DNA of 64,000 bases from Parelaphostrongylus tenuis. Taxonomy: Eukaryota; Nematoda; Chromadorea; Rhabditida; Metastrongylidae. The stretch is from positions 47,474-111,473 of the forward strand of contig JAHQIW010001214.1 of the NCBI GenBank assembly GCA_019055375.1, read 5' to 3'. A model generated the notes under the pieces. The model was not told the DNA's origin and did not search any database. It was given only the letters and a program-made list of their open reading frames with translations. Positions 1 to 13,200 of the stretch are shown piece after piece (position 1 is the first letter of the stretch; the number at the start of each line of letters is the position of its first letter). Position numbers and translations under genes: made by a program.

Positions 1-739
1 TGCTATTACTCCAGCTACGTTGGAAACTCTGTGACCTAACTAACCAAATATGGCAAAATGGTTAGCCTAACAGTACCTTCTGGGGATCTTAAGATCTATC
101 AAGTTAGTAAATCCAAAAATTTCCTTTCCAAAAAATTCTACTCGACTCTACTGCGGAGACCCACATGGCTAGGACGAACAGCTGCGAGCAAGCGACTTAT
201 ACCATTTGAGGGTTCTTTCTGATTAGGAGGGAACAAATGGAAAATTGATCTCATCCTCTAGAGAGGAATTTTTCATAGGAGCATAAGAACCATTTGAAAG
301 CTGAGACTTGTGGCTACAGCTCCACGTCACTGGTTTACAAAACACCCCTTCATAACATTGCAACATTCAAAATAAAATCATGTTTCATGAAACCACGTAT
401 TTTTTTCGCTTATTTCACTTATATTTCGCTCTACAAATGCCTTCCTCAGGGTGCTAGTACTTAAACTTTAGCGTAAGCTTCAAAGAACTCAAAAATGTGT
501 TTACTTTTTGAGAAGCTCTTTTGATCCTTTAGCATTCTCTGATCTTTGATTTGTGCTTCGAACCTCGTCGCACAGAACTTTTTAATTAAATCAATAGGAA
601 TCATCTAATCATCTGATGCTTTCTACTTTTGCGAAGTGCTTATTTTCTAAAAGTACGGTTTAGCAGGGAAGATAAGATCGTGTTTTACATTTTTGGTAAC
701 GTTGTTTACAAGCTATTCGACAAGACGAAGGCCTTGTCA
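1..739. other. Intergenic sequence before the duplication, with one dispersed repeat
   Basis: No coding frame is convincing here. About 230-440 resembles the dispersed repeat R1 also seen at 8570-8930 and 56480-57440: it shares the stretches ctccacgtcac and ggttt followed by cacccctt, and a poly-T-rich block ending in catgtttca. The rest is AT-rich sequence in which I see nothing. Confidence 0.4.
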
Positions 740-1164
740 GGGAGCGTGGTATGAACGGGGCGAGGTGGGACGATCGATAATTTGTTATTCAATTGGGATT
801 TATTACTCCGCTTTGAAAGAAACTCTAGATATAACGTTTGACTAAGATACTACGAAATGTTCTCTACACATTAATATACTTTTTCGCTTCCAGTGAATTA
901 TACGTCTGATAAAAATGGAGGCAAAAGGCAAGAGTGAGACATTTTTTTGAGCTGAATGCAACACCGTCATAAAAGAGCATTTTGAAAGGCCAGGCAGTGT
1001 GGGGAGGTAGCCTCAAGTTCAGCTTTCGATCGGTTACTAGCACTCCTACGAAAATTTACCCACACAAATGAGATTGGTTTTTTATTTGCTCCATCTTAAT
1101 TAGAAAGAACTCTTTCGAGCTTTGAAGGACGCAAAAGGGCTGATGTCGCGCAAACTCTGGTTCT

Positions 1165-1399
1165 AATCCTTAAGAAAGAAACGAGCCCTATCAATCAGCA
1201 GTGAAGATTTCTTTCCAGACTTCTCTGGGAACACCGCGGAGCTCGTAAAGATCTCAAAACACTCCAGGACAACCATCCCAAAGCGTACAGAAATAAGTCC
1301 ACTAGAAACCAATGATATTCTTCATGAACATCAGACATTTTCAAGCAGCAGCCGAACTGTGAATAAATCGACTAACAACATTGCAAGAAAACACATCGA
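1165..1399 (+). other. Open frame of about 78 codons, unrecognised
   Basis: The plus-strand frame through FFPDFSGNTAELVKIS is open from about 1165 to 1399 and is followed by a plausible 5' splice site (gag then gtaagg). The related block in copy 2 (42850-43085) does not keep this frame. The peptide is Ser/Thr/Lys rich and resembles no family I know. It may be an exon or a chance opening. Confidence 0.2.
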
Positions 1400-3005
1400 G
1401 GTAAGGAAGTGCTATATTCCTCATCACATATGTGAGGATAGGTCATTTTAAATCTAGTCTGCCAGGATAGCACTTCATGATGTCATATGAAATGTAACGA
1501 TTCAAGACAAGGCACGATACGAAACCTTTGCTAAAATTATAAGTTATTGTCTCTATCTTGACATCCATCGCGGACATATATCGGCAGACGAAACGCGATT
1601 GGATCACAAGAATTAACACCGAGTGAACATGAAAACAGGCCCTCAAGGTACGCGCACAGATGCGTAGTTATTTCAGAGAAATAAATCTCCTTTTGCGAAC
1701 GGAACGGATTACAAGTTGCTTGATTGAGCGTGCTTGCAACTCACGCTATTTCTGGTCTACGTTGAAAAATACATACGCTACGTCGAACGGCACTAGCTAA
1801 TCTCACGATACTGATGAAAAATGACTACAGTGAAGAACAAGTTACAAATAAGTGAAAAATGTGCTGAAAATTGTAGAACTCTTTAAAACGTTTCCTCGAA
1901 TAACTTCATCATGTGGAAGCACTTTTTTATTCCATTATAAATTCATCACTACGTGGAACTTCTGATAATCAACCCTTTAGGGCAGCGTGCATCTTCTTTA
2001 ATGCACGACTGCCTAAAGGCCTTTTTTCTGGGCAGGGCTTTTCTCTAAACTTTTGATATATGCATGAAATCTAAGCAGTTTCGAAACTTCCGGTTTACCA
2101 GGAAAGCCCTCTAATGTGTTGTAGCAAAGTAAACAAAACCATGTCTCACATGTCTCACACTCGGATTACTTGATCGGTAGGCTAGGGTCCGTAGACAACC
2201 TTTCTAGGCTATCAAAAGTCATTCAATAGTTCAAATCTCGGCAATTCTAGAGCCAAAATTATTTTCCAAAATCTCTTTAAAGAATGCTGTTTATTGCATA
2301 AACTTCATATTGCGTTCTTAATAACCTCATAGCACCATTATCAGAAAAAAAAATAAAAGCTAGCCCAATAGAACGATAGAACAATGCCTCCATACTCTTA
2401 ACACGGAAGATCTAACAACTTTTTGAAACCACAAAAAAATCTAAAATATCGAAAACTAAGCTGCGCGCAGCGATTTCAACCGCCACCCAAAGGAGCGCTA
2501 TTTCTGTTTATGTTTCGAATTTTTTCTCCGCTTACAAGATCTTACTTGTAGTTCTTCTCATATCATTTCCAATACACTGTTCATATGATATTAATACGCA
2601 CATTTTCCAGGTGTAAAATGCAACATTTTTGATGAAGACCTTTCCGCAAGCTAAATTTCGGGTGCTTTTCCGTTATCTCTACTTTGTTTTCATCAGACCT
2701 TTGGAAAAGCGAAGTGTATCTTTTTCTAGAGCTCTGGTAGACATTTGATAGTTCAAATCAGAAAAATTCCTTTGCTTTATTTTTCAAACGCTTTGTTTCA
2801 CACACAAACTTTTTTTGCAGACGTATTTTTCCCTTCTAGTTCTGATCCACGGACCTCCCTCTTTGAGGGATCCCGCCCGTTAGTCGCGAGGGCACGTGGC
2901 GCGTCCCCAGGTGGTGGATAGGGGAATAAAACGCGAACCAAAAGCGACCGTGTGCTTCCCAGAGACGCAGGTGGATTCAGGGGACGAGCTCCCTGCTTCT
3001 GCAGT

Positions 3006-3045
3006 GCCGACTTGACAAAACTCTATTTCTACGAGTCAAGTCGGC
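3006..3045 (+). other. Perfect 11-bp hairpin in the RTE 5' leader
   Basis: The arms GCCGACTTGAC (3006-3016) and GTCAAGTCGGC (3035-3045) are exact reverse complements around an 18-nt loop. The leader of the reverse copy near 52030 keeps much of one arm (gtcaagtcgg). It may be a structural element of the transcript, but its role is unknown. Confidence 0.5.
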
Positions 3046-4481
3046 CAAAAGCCTGCAATCAAGCGGCTGGGAAGTACATGGGAGGCGGTTAGGAGTCGCC
3101 TCCAACAAATAAGCTCCTCCCGCTCCTCCGAGAGAGAACTGGCAAGCTACTCGGAGTACCCAGCCCCCACGTTTAGAGCCTGGCAAGCTACACGTTGGTA
3201 TCAAATGCCAAAACAGTAACAAATATGGGCTCATTCCCCTGACCCCGAAGAGCCCCTGGTACGGCAGCGCCAGGTAGGACGAGTACGGAGAGGCTGCTAA
3301 AATCTCAGGGCCGAACTAGGCTGCCAAGATCGAAACGGACTAAAATGACGATCTGTACTACAATGCAAGAACCCTTGCTCAACAATCCGCTGTAGAAGAT
3401 CTGTTGATTCAAGCAAGAAGAATAAGGTACGACGTCATTGGCTGGCTGAGACGAGAAGGCGCCATCCTTTTCACGCTGTCTATGACACCGGAGAAGAAAC
3501 TGTTCCTTGGAACATGCGATCGCAGAGGTGTCGGTGGCGTTGGCGTCCTCGTCAAATCGAATTTGACCGTGAACATTGATTCGTTCAAACAACTAACAAC
3601 CCGCATCGGACGATTACGGTTGAAACGATGTGGTTCTATGCCGGCTTTGACCATCTTCGTTGCTTACGCACCAACATCAAGCTATGACGAAGACGAAGTC
3701 GAATCGTTCTATATGGACCCTCGAAAATTCTTCAGAGAAGATCATACATTCTCAAGGTCATTGTCGGAGATTTTAACGCAAAAATTGGACTAGAAGAACG
3801 TCTGAAGAACGTCACATAGGGACCCACGGACTAGAATGGAATGGACAGGGTGAGAGGCTATCCGAGTTTATCATGACGACCCAAACCATCCATGGTAACT
3901 CGCAATTCCAAAAGCCTCTCTCTCAGCGATGGACGTGGGAGTCTCCCAATGGAGAGTACCATAACGAAATAGATCACATCATAGTAAATCGAAGGTTTTG
4001 CCTGACCGACGTCGCTGTTGTTCCAAGTTCTACACGGGATCAGACCATCGTCTCCTTCGCGCAACGTTCCGATTTTCGAGGAGAGGAGGGAAAGCCGCTA
4101 AATTCAACAACGAAGTCCCAGAACTACCATAAACTGGGATGTATTCAAATCATTAGTCGGCTCTTGGGAAGATACCGTTGTCGACAACATCGACGAAGAA
4201 TACGATCGACTCGTTGAATATCTTCACGTTGGCGCTAAAAAAGCCGAAAGTCCTAAGGTCACGAAGAGACGCTTGTCTCCGCAGACACTCGAGCTGATAC
4301 GTCAACGTGGAATCGCACGAGCTACAGGCAACCGAATCTTAACGTCCGAACTTGCGAAACGATGCAGAGAAGCGATAAAAGAAGACCTTAAAGAGAGAAG
4401 AGCAGCAGTTATGGCAGAAGCTGCAGAAGCTGGAAGAGCATTCGCAAAGCCCAGCGAGGCTTCGCCAACTATAAGACCAAG

Positions 4482-6179
4482 ATGATTGCACTCCGATACC
4501 CTGACGGGACACTTACAGCTTCCAGAAGGGCTATGGAGAAAATCATCCACCAGTACTACTCGGATCTCTTCGCTAGCCATGTTCTCTTACCGTCATATAA
4601 ATTGAAAGAGGACGAATATGTCGTTCCACCGGTCCTTCCTTCCGAAATCCGACATGCTATATCGTCGGTGAAAAACAGAACAACACCCGGTCCAGACAGG
4701 ATTAGACCAGAACATCTGAAGAATCTGCCGCCAGTTCTCATCAACACCCTGGCTCGCCTCTTCACTCGCTACCTGTCAGAATGCAAGGTCCCTATTCAAT
4801 GGAAAACCAGCAAGACCGTATTGTTGTTCAAAAAGGGAGACCTTCACGACATAGGCAATTATCGCCCAATCTGCTTGCTGTCCGTTGTCTATAAACTCTT
4901 TACTCGAGTCATCCTGAACAGGATTGACAGAACACTGGACGAAGGACAGCCATGCGAACAAGCAGGGTTCAGAAAAGGATTTAGTACCATGGACCACATC
5001 CACACGATCACAAGACTCATTGAAGTTTCGCGAGAGTACAAACAACCACTCTGTCTCACTTTTATCGATCTGAAAAAAGCCTTTGATTCAGTGGAAACAG
5101 AAGCGGTTATAGAGGCTCTGGATAACCAGGACGTCCCTACTCGGTACATAATGATCCTTCGTGAGCTTTATAAAAATTTCACGACCAGAATATCTCCATT
5201 CTACAACAATATCACCATTGACGTAAGAAGAGGGGTTCGACAAGGCGATACGATATCGCCAAAACTATTCACTGCCACCCTACAAAACGTCATGCGAACA
5301 TTAGAATGGGACGAAATGGGAGTGAAAATTGACGGTCGACAATTAAACCATCTTCGCTTTGCTGACGATATCGTTCTCATAACACCAAACATCAGCCAAG
5401 CGGAACGAATGTTGACTGATTTCGATAACGCCTGTGGAAAGATCGGTCTTCAACTGAATCTAACGAAAACAATGTTCATGAGGAACGGATGGGTTTCTAA
5501 TGCCCCATTCACGCTCAACGGAACGACAATTTCCGAATGCTCCAGTTACATCTATTTAGGTCGTGAAATCAACATGATGAACGACCTAGCCCCAGAGTTG
5601 AGCAGGAGGAAACGAGCGGCTTGGGGAACGTTTAAGAGCATCGAAGATGTAGTGAAGAGGACAAAGAACATCCGACTCCGTGCCCACCTTTTCGACTCGA
5701 CAATTATCCCTGCCCTAACGTATGCAGCAGAAACCTGGTCGCTACGTAAGCAGGATGAAAGATCACTTGCCGTTATCGAACGCGCAGTCGAAAGGTCGAT
5801 GCTAGGAGTATCTCGTATTTCGCAAATGAGACAAAGGATCCGAAGTTCCGACCTACGTCAACGATCGAAAATCAGAGACGCCGTTCTACACGCCAGGATA
5901 TCGAAAATAAGGTGGGCCGGACACGTGATGCGCTTCAACGACAACCGATGGACGAGAGCCGTTACCGACTGGATTCCTCGGGACGTCAAGCGCTCTAAAG
6001 GAAGACCACTGACCCGTTGGTCCGATTTCTTCACGAAAGCGATGGAAGAAAGATATGATGCTCAGCGAATTCCTAGAGCAAGGAGGACCCACTGGGCTAC
6101 TCTTGCACGCGATAGGGGAAAATGGAAGAGTTGCTGGTACCCGCTCGAGTCACTCGACGATCAACGGGACGACAGGTGA
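4482..6179 (+). CDS. RTE-like reverse transcriptase, 565 codons open
   Basis: This uninterrupted frame encodes most of the reverse transcriptase. Visible motifs in order are a PGPDRIRPEHL block near residue 67, YRPICLLSV near 127, motif [13 protein letters not shown] near 194, motif B GVRQGDTISPK near 250, and the catalytic FADD in motif C (LRFADDIVLI) near 291. A basic C-terminal region rich in R and W (RWAGHVMRFNDNRWTRAV) follows, typical of these nematode elements. The true polyprotein starts upstream with the endonuclease; a frameshift near 4023 and another near 4480 separate the two halves, so this copy probably cannot make a full product. It is not a host gene. Confidence 0.85.
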   Translation: MIALRYPDGTLTASRRAMEKIIHQYYSDLFASHVLLPSYKLKEDEYVVPPVLPSEIRHAISSVKNRTTPGPDRIRPEHLKNLPPVLINTLARLFTRYLSECKVPIQWKTSKTVLLFKKGDLHDIGNYRPICLLSVVYKLFTRVILNRIDRTLDEGQPCEQAGFRKGFSTMDHIHTITRLIEVSREYKQPLCLTFIDLKKAFDSVETEAVIEALDNQDVPTRYIMILRELYKNFTTRISPFYNNITIDVRRGVRQGDTISPKLFTATLQNVMRTLEWDEMGVKIDGRQLNHLRFADDIVLITPNISQAERMLTDFDNACGKIGLQLNLTKTMFMRNGWVSNAPFTLNGTTISECSSYIYLGREINMMNDLAPELSRRKRAAWGTFKSIEDVVKRTKNIRLRAHLFDSTIIPALTYAAETWSLRKQDERSLAVIERAVERSMLGVSRISQMRQRIRSSDLRQRSKIRDAVLHARISKIRWAGHVMRFNDNRWTRAVTDWIPRDVKRSKGRPLTRWSDFFTKAMEERYDAQRIPRARRTHWATLARDRGKWKSCWYPLESLDDQRDDR

Positions 6180-6900
6180 TACAGGTGAAGTTCTGATAGT
6201 CATTTGATAGCAGAAATGTCGACAATTCCAGCGATGTGACTGGTTTTCGAGGACGACCTCTTCGTGCTCCGTAATAGTAAAAGGAAGATTGGGTTTCGGA
6301 AGTTTGGCATCGGGTACAGCTGGTGGCTTTGTGCCAATGTCACGCTCTGCCAAGATTAATTTGTTTCTGATACTACAGCGCACTGAAAAGCTCTTCCAAA
6401 AACCAGATACATCACAAAATTGTTGACATTTGTGATATCGAGTGATTACTGAAAGTCCCGGAGGAAACCTCTGTCTAGCGAAAGATGTTTGAGTGTGAAA
6501 CATATTTCAATCTCATTATTTTAGCCCATCAAAAGTCAATTCGGGAAAGAAAGAAAACCTTGGAGTTTTCGAGACTGAAGCAATGATTAATGAAACTTTA
6601 GTAGAAAAAAATCATAACGCGTTCTTTGTAAGGAGCCGAAATAGGAAGCGGATAACGAAAATGACCAAAATTCGAGAGACCAATCCACTTTTAAGTGTTA
6701 CAGAACATAAAGAAGTTTTTCAATAAATGAATAAATCATTGAAAATTTTGGATATTTGCGCAATGGAATAAATATCAAAGCTTTAAAGTAAAAAATTTCT
6801 TTCGGAAAAAATGCTCGAGTGTGAAATGAAATTTTATTCCAACTTTGACAGCTCATCACAAGAGCAGTTTTTAAAAGGCAGTACACTGTTGGAATATTCG
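6160..6900. repeat. Dispersed repeat R2 relics
   Basis: Several degenerate units share the phrases gagtgtgaaa, tttatt, gctacagcgc or gctcatcacaag, and a stretch like tcgaatgattactgaaag. The same phrases recur at 9140-9340, 15050-16480, 21880-22560, 38290-38480, 43620-44480, 54760-55040, 57440-57900, 59480-59930 and 63110-63310. No coding sense is visible. It may be a decayed non-autonomous DNA element or an old satellite-like family. Confidence 0.5.
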
Positions 6901-7228
6901 TGTTTTAAAATATTGCATGACCACAGATCTTTAAACACATTTCATAAAAGTACGTTTTACTCAAGGGGTTGAAACAGGGTGGAGATAACTGAAAAATACC
7001 AAATTTTGTTTTAGAATCATCGCTTTTCAAACTATTGGATAAGTGGTAAAACTCTACTGAAAAGCCATTTAAACATGCTTGCTGAGCAAAAAGGCGTTCT
7101 TGAGGTGATACGTAATCTTATCCACGCTGCTACATCACATTAAGATGACATTGTGTCATTCAAGTAATGTTTGAAATCGACGAGATTCAAGCGCCCGAAT
7201 ATTTAGTATAAGTCCAAAAGAGACTTAC

Positions 7229-10200
7229 GTATCGAGCTGGGATATGAAATTTCTTTCAAATCCTCAAAAATTGACAAATTCCTAAAACCTTTGTTTCCCC
7301 TAAAGAAAAGAATACCGTTCTCGATACGCTCGATCGCTTTCAATGGCATTAGATCCTTAGCTATTTCATCACCTACAAGAAAATATATGAGTTATAGTAC
7401 CTTCAAGGATACGAAATGATTCAATTTTAGAAATGAGACAGCGTTTTGTAAGTTCAGTGATTGCATCATCCAATCACTGGAGAAAACTTTTGCAAAAAAC
7501 CACCATTTGCCTATCATTTCACGACCAATGACAAAGTGTAATCAAAATAAAATTGACGTTATATGATGGCCTAATATGTTACTTTTTTCACTTCGTCTTA
7601 GAAGTAAAATCTTTCATAGCTACAGTTTTAGAAAAGAATCTGTAGACATGGAAAGAGAAAATAGTGTATAATCAATCAATCTTTGGAGTCGATTTCACTG
7701 AACTGTATTTTCACTTACCATTTAATCTATCAAAAATAAGACTTCCATTAATTGAACCACATTTCTCGCTTTGGAGCTCTTTGAGATACGCTGCATTGAC
7801 AATTCCACCGCGACAATTCGTAACTTAAAAGTTATTTCTTAGTGTGCCTCTGTGATGGCAGAGTAATGAACGATAACAAGGTACTGTCATAACGCGAAAT
7901 GCTTTAACAAACATGTATAAAATCGGATCGTCCACTATAGATGTTAATAATTATAAGCAACTTACGACATTTTCTACTGAACTCAAACTTGTGTACATTC
8001 ATCAGTCTCAAAAGATCCGACCGCTCATCCACGTAGGTACAAATCCTGGGGTTGACTTGCATCACCACCAAAGGGGGGCGACTGGCAGTCAAATTCATTT
8101 GCAGTAAAGCACTGACATTCTTTAGGCGAAAGTTGTACGATATGAATATGGCAGGTGCTAAATTCAAATGAATTAATATTTTTTACCTGGATACTGCTTA
8201 TATTCGATAGAACTTCAGGTCATCGCACTCTACATGGGCACACTCAATGGAGTGGCTAGTTGGGGTGCCTTATACAACCACAATGTAGGGTTTATAGACT
8301 GGATGCGCAACATAGATGCTTATGCAGTGTAGGCGAAGGACAGGCAAGAAGGATGCCAAACTGGACTCCGTTGAAATTCACGAATCAATCAACTGCACTG
8401 ATAAAATGAATACTTTTGAATCACGGAATGGTACTCACAAGTCAGCTCCTATCAAACAAACCGCTCAACACTTAGAGAGTGGAATCAACTAATAAAAATG
8501 TGAATATAACCATAGACAGTACTTATATGTTGGGCCGGCAACAAAATTTCAAATCGATCTCATTCACTGGACAGTAACTAAGTGTCAATAATCATTAGAA
8601 ACTCAAATCTCCGTCTACAACTCCATGTCACCGGTTTTCAAATTACCCTTTTCAAAGGATGTGGTATCCAGAATAAACTTTTGTTTCTCACTCGCCTTTG
8701 TCTTCACTTTTACTTAGCAAATAAATCGTCGCAAGCACTGAAAGCATATCAGCATGCAGAGAATTTTCGTAGTATCAGAATACACGTTTTTATCTGAAGC
8801 TCCTGTCGATAAGGTAAGAAATTTCCAATTATAGCAATATTTCGAACGTGATCCCCGCCTTCCCTTTCCCTCCCTTCGCACCGCGAGTTGGTCGGCAAAC
8901 AAAGTTGTCGAAAAGGTTCACAGCTGAGTTAAATGTCTAGGGAGTTCACAGCGACGATTTGTTCACTAAGGTAATCCCCCGATCTACCGCACTATGCTTA
9001 AAACGGCGGTAACTATTGTTAGTTCGTTGAGGAATTTTTCACCGCAATAATGGAACTTTAGATAAAACTCATGATTCTGATTCTACGAAAAATTTTCTAC
9101 AGGCTGATATGCTTATCATGCTTCCAGCGATTATTTTCTTAGTAAAAGTAAAGGTCATAGGTTAGTGAAAAGCAAAATTGTGCTGGGTCCTACAGCGTTA
9201 TATAAGCGTGTTTTCGAAAATCGGCGACTTGGAATTATAGCCAGAGATTTGAGCTTTCGAATAATTATTACTTCTACAAAAAGTCTCTGTCCAGCGATTG
9301 AAATCGGCTCAGAAATCTGTCACCGTCAAATATATAAGTATCCTATAGCTACACCGTAATGGTAAGAGTGAACGTAGTATCGAAGGTAATGTACAACGTG
9401 GTTCGTCTTTCTAACCAGAGTAAACCTACGACACGAAAGACTTATGACTGCTTTGAGATGAGACGAACGACTTCTGTCGAAGAGGAGTGCGCTTGAGTAA
9501 CATGAAACACTCATGGCAAAGAATACTACGTAATGCGGTGATTTTATATCAGATATTCAGATTCGGCGTTTTATATGCTTGATCTTTCGACAAACTAATC
9601 TCGTAGAAAGAATTTATTTTGATTCCGAAGAGAGATGGGGAGAGAGGAGAGAGGGAGGGAGAGAGAGATTGAGAGAGAGAGGATAGAGAGAAAGAGAGAG
9701 ATTGTTACACCTCCCAGAAGTGTGATAAACCAGCAAACAAACATCTAACGTGCTCATTTCAAGCAGGATAGTATATCTTCCAATCTTGGAGTAATTCGCA
9801 TAGTGCTGACCAGCTCAATGTAAGGCACTGCAATCAAAAGAACTGGGAGAAGTGCTGTCTTGGCATGGTATGCAAGAGCAGGACATATTGTATTAGTCAA
9901 GTAAGCATACAACGAGTTTTGGAGTTGATATCGACATTCACTCAAAATCAGAATGGCTTTTAGGTCTGGTATCTATTTTTGGGCCTAGTTTTTGAATAAA
10001 AGTAGAATAGGTGTATCAGTAAAGTTAAGGAAATGTTCCAAAATGGAACTCACGTGCTACTGCTCTAATCGTTATATTGCGTAGTTCATTCAGATCTTCA
10101 AGATCTGTATCAACCACGATCAGAGTTCCCTCCACATCCTTCACTTTCTTGGACCATTGTTTCAATTCGTCGTACAACACTGTACCTACGACGGTCTCAC

Positions 10201-13200
10201 AATCATCGTTTTTAAGCGCTTCCGTTATTGAGCATTCTGAAAGACTGATTCGAATTTTATTGAAAGAACCTTTTTATGGTTCGATAGAAGTTCTGTCAGG
10301 GGTGATTTGAGTGTAAAGTGAAGTAATAATGGCGAATATACCATTATCAATGAATGCTCAGCACGCAGAAAGCGTTGTTTACTACGTCAAGATCTCTAAC
10401 ATCATTGATAATCTTACAAACTTTATTAGCTATACACTCTGCAGACGTCACTCATTTGATAAAATGTGTAACATAGAAACATATGCGTATCGAAAAAGCA
10501 GTGCCTTAGAAGGTAAGCGTGAGCGCAAAAAATTCAATGACTATTTTCAGTTACTTCCTCGTTATAGAAAATCAGCAGAATTACTATGGGTGTCTGCAAG
10601 ACTAAGTGTGATCAATTTCACATAGTTGCTATCGTTAATTAATTCCTCTCACGACTACAGTCGTTTTTGCATTCCCTGCGTTTGGAACGCGTATTATCGG
10701 AACGCCTTGTAAATGCGCAGTGAAATCAAGTTGCACAGCCCATGTCCATGAGTATTTCCAGGACGCACGTTGTCCCAGTCTTTGAGACTGCCTCCTATCA
10801 GTTGGCAACCTTCATATTTTCCATGTCAATTTGAGTCCTACGTATCCATTATGCTCTTTTGCGCGTGTTTCCTTGTTCGTGAACACCTCTTATTCAACTC
10901 ATAACCAAAAAAAAAGTCCATCATCTACTCACACACAGTGTTATTAATTTTCCTCATTGTTCTGTACTAAAATAAAGTGTTTATTTGTGCCTGTTTACTC
11001 TCTTTCCTACTTTTCCCTATTTTTTTTGGTGGGTTCGTAGGGAAGTTTTGGGGTGTTTGTGAAAAATTTGAAGATTTATGAGTGAATTCCAGGCAGAAAC
11101 AATAGTAACTATTTTTTAAAAATGAAAGCCATCATTTTCTACAAATTTCTGCCATCGGTCCGCCAAAGCTCGCATCTGGTTAAAGTGCCATTGCCTTCGA
11201 GTTCGAATCAAAGAACTCTTTACATGCTTCTTCAACTTCATCGAACGTTCACATCGGGACCCTTCAAAAAGTGTTGCATTGTTGAGAAAAGGTTGAAGTC
11301 GGATGGAGCGTTTAGCAGCAGATTTACTTGTTGTACCATCCTCTTCAACTTCGCTGATTTTTCGACTGCAGCTCACTTGAATGACTCTTTCTCCACTAAT
11401 CACGCAGTAGAACAAACTTCGATATTATCGTTGGACATGGCGGTGTCATGTAACATAATGATAATGAAAACGATTAATATCTAGGCCTTCAATGAGAAAA
11501 TCCCACATAAGAAAAGGAAACTGTAAAATTCCCAAGATATGCATGAGAGTTATCTCATGCTTATTAAAGTGCCTCAAAACTTTCTTTCCAACCGCAGTAT
11601 CTCCACCAAGTGCAATTGGCCATCGAAAGATGCTATTTGCAGATCAGCGCTTGAAAAATGCATATCCATGAAGCAGCCTCAAAACAAATTTTATGCTCGA
11701 CATACTAATGACTGACTGCAAAAATCTTGCAAAATGCTTTGTGCGGCGAAGTAGTCTTGAAAAAGAGTGACATCAAAATAAAGATATACATGCGACATAT
11801 AATCGAAGTCATCCCGATGTGCACGGTTATGCAAGAATTGATTCGTAATCCAAGATGCATTATACAGTGCTTCGTATGATTTGATAATTCATCTCTTACC
11901 TCTCTCTGTCCCTAAGTTATAGTTTCCCTTTGGTGAAATTGATTCCTGACGAAGCTTCTTATTCCCACGTATATGGACTACCTAAACGCCCGACACACTA
12001 TTTGAGCATCACTATCTCAACTAGAAGAAATCCAAATTAAAATGATTTCCATACGTTTGGATCAATCTTGAAATCTTTATGGAAGCTAAGCTTTTCCAAA
12101 TAATCGTTTCCAGTCACGAACAGCACCTTGTCCGCCCCTTAAACAAACAAAATGAGATAACTAGTGCGATCATTGAGGGCAAATACGTATTGAAATATAT
12201 TATTCAGAATCTACCTACCACAGTCATAAGTTTCTTTTGTGAGGCTCTTCAATGAAGAAAAATTCGCTTCAGACAACCTACTGCCTATAATCTGTATGCA
12301 TCCATCGATAGACTCTATATTCTGAAATAAAGCACCTCATTAACAAAGATCGATAAACCCTTACAGGACGATTTTCAGCATGTCAGACAACTAAATTTTT
12401 TTCCAGTTTTTACCAGGGTCTCAATTCAGATTTTACTCCACAACTCTCAATAAATGGCAAACCTCTAAGTAATAATTATACTCTTTTAGAAGTGATCTTG
12501 AAATTTCGTGGCTTATAGTTCATTAATAGATTTGATATGCTTTTCCGAAAACTATCACGATGGCGAAATCGACATTATTACTACGATAAACTCTGACGCA
12601 CTCAGCGCAGACTATCTTGGGCCTTTGTCACATAAGAGAGCTTTTCCCAAATCTCAATTACATTCGATTGCCTGAGAACCGACAATTTCGATAATGCAAT
12701 CTGTTTCTAAAAGGGCTCTCTTGGTTCGCTGTGGCAACAAAAATAATATTATGTTCCACCTTCGGAACGCATTTCTTTTCTGTTAAAGGCTTTTAGATGT
12801 CTCTCAACAAAGTTTTGATAGCTCAGAAAGGATTCGCTCTAAAAGTGGATTTGGCCCTTAAAAATCTCCATAGGGCGCTGTCAGAACAAAAAGAAGCCTA
12901 CATTTCGCAATTCTAAGTTAGAGATTTATCCCAACTGCCGTGTTTATTTTTTTGGCAGCATGGATTGAAAGCAAGAAAACAGTACTTACATAATAAAAGA
13001 ATGAAGTACATCCTGCATTTTCTATCTTGCACTTTCTACGCAGAAAGCAGAGAAAAAAGAGGGAGTTCTTGTTTATGTATCAAAAATTGCCCTTTTCTAT
13101 ACGAGTGCACGCAGTTCGCAGTGCTACTTGAGAGCCACACGATCTTCCCTATTTACCTAATTCTTTTTTAGTTATTTCTTTTTCAAATTTTTTCTTTTAA

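Larger units (their letters stand above)
2850..6186 (+). mobile_element. RTE-like non-LTR retrotransposon, copy 1 (nearly full length)
   Basis: The element has a 5' leader (about 2850-3400), an apurinic-type endonuclease region (about 3400-4250) and a reverse transcriptase ORF ending at 6179. The same leader and coding order recur in reverse at 52210-48845, which defines the boundaries. Endonuclease signatures are readable: GVGGVGVLV near 3530, GDFNAKIG near 3772 and NEIDHI near 3964. The TGSDHRLL motif is present near 4025 but in another frame, because one A of a short A-run is missing compared with the 51 kb copy. The 3' end is short GGTGA-type repeats and not poly-A, as is common for RTE elements. 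The insertion is absent from the equivalent place in copy 2 of the duplication. Confidence 0.85.

Noticed and set aside
2850..2935. HDV-like ribozyme at the 5' end of the RTE element
   Set aside because: A short CCCTC/GAGGG hairpin is present, but I could not build the nested double pseudoknot, so no call is made.
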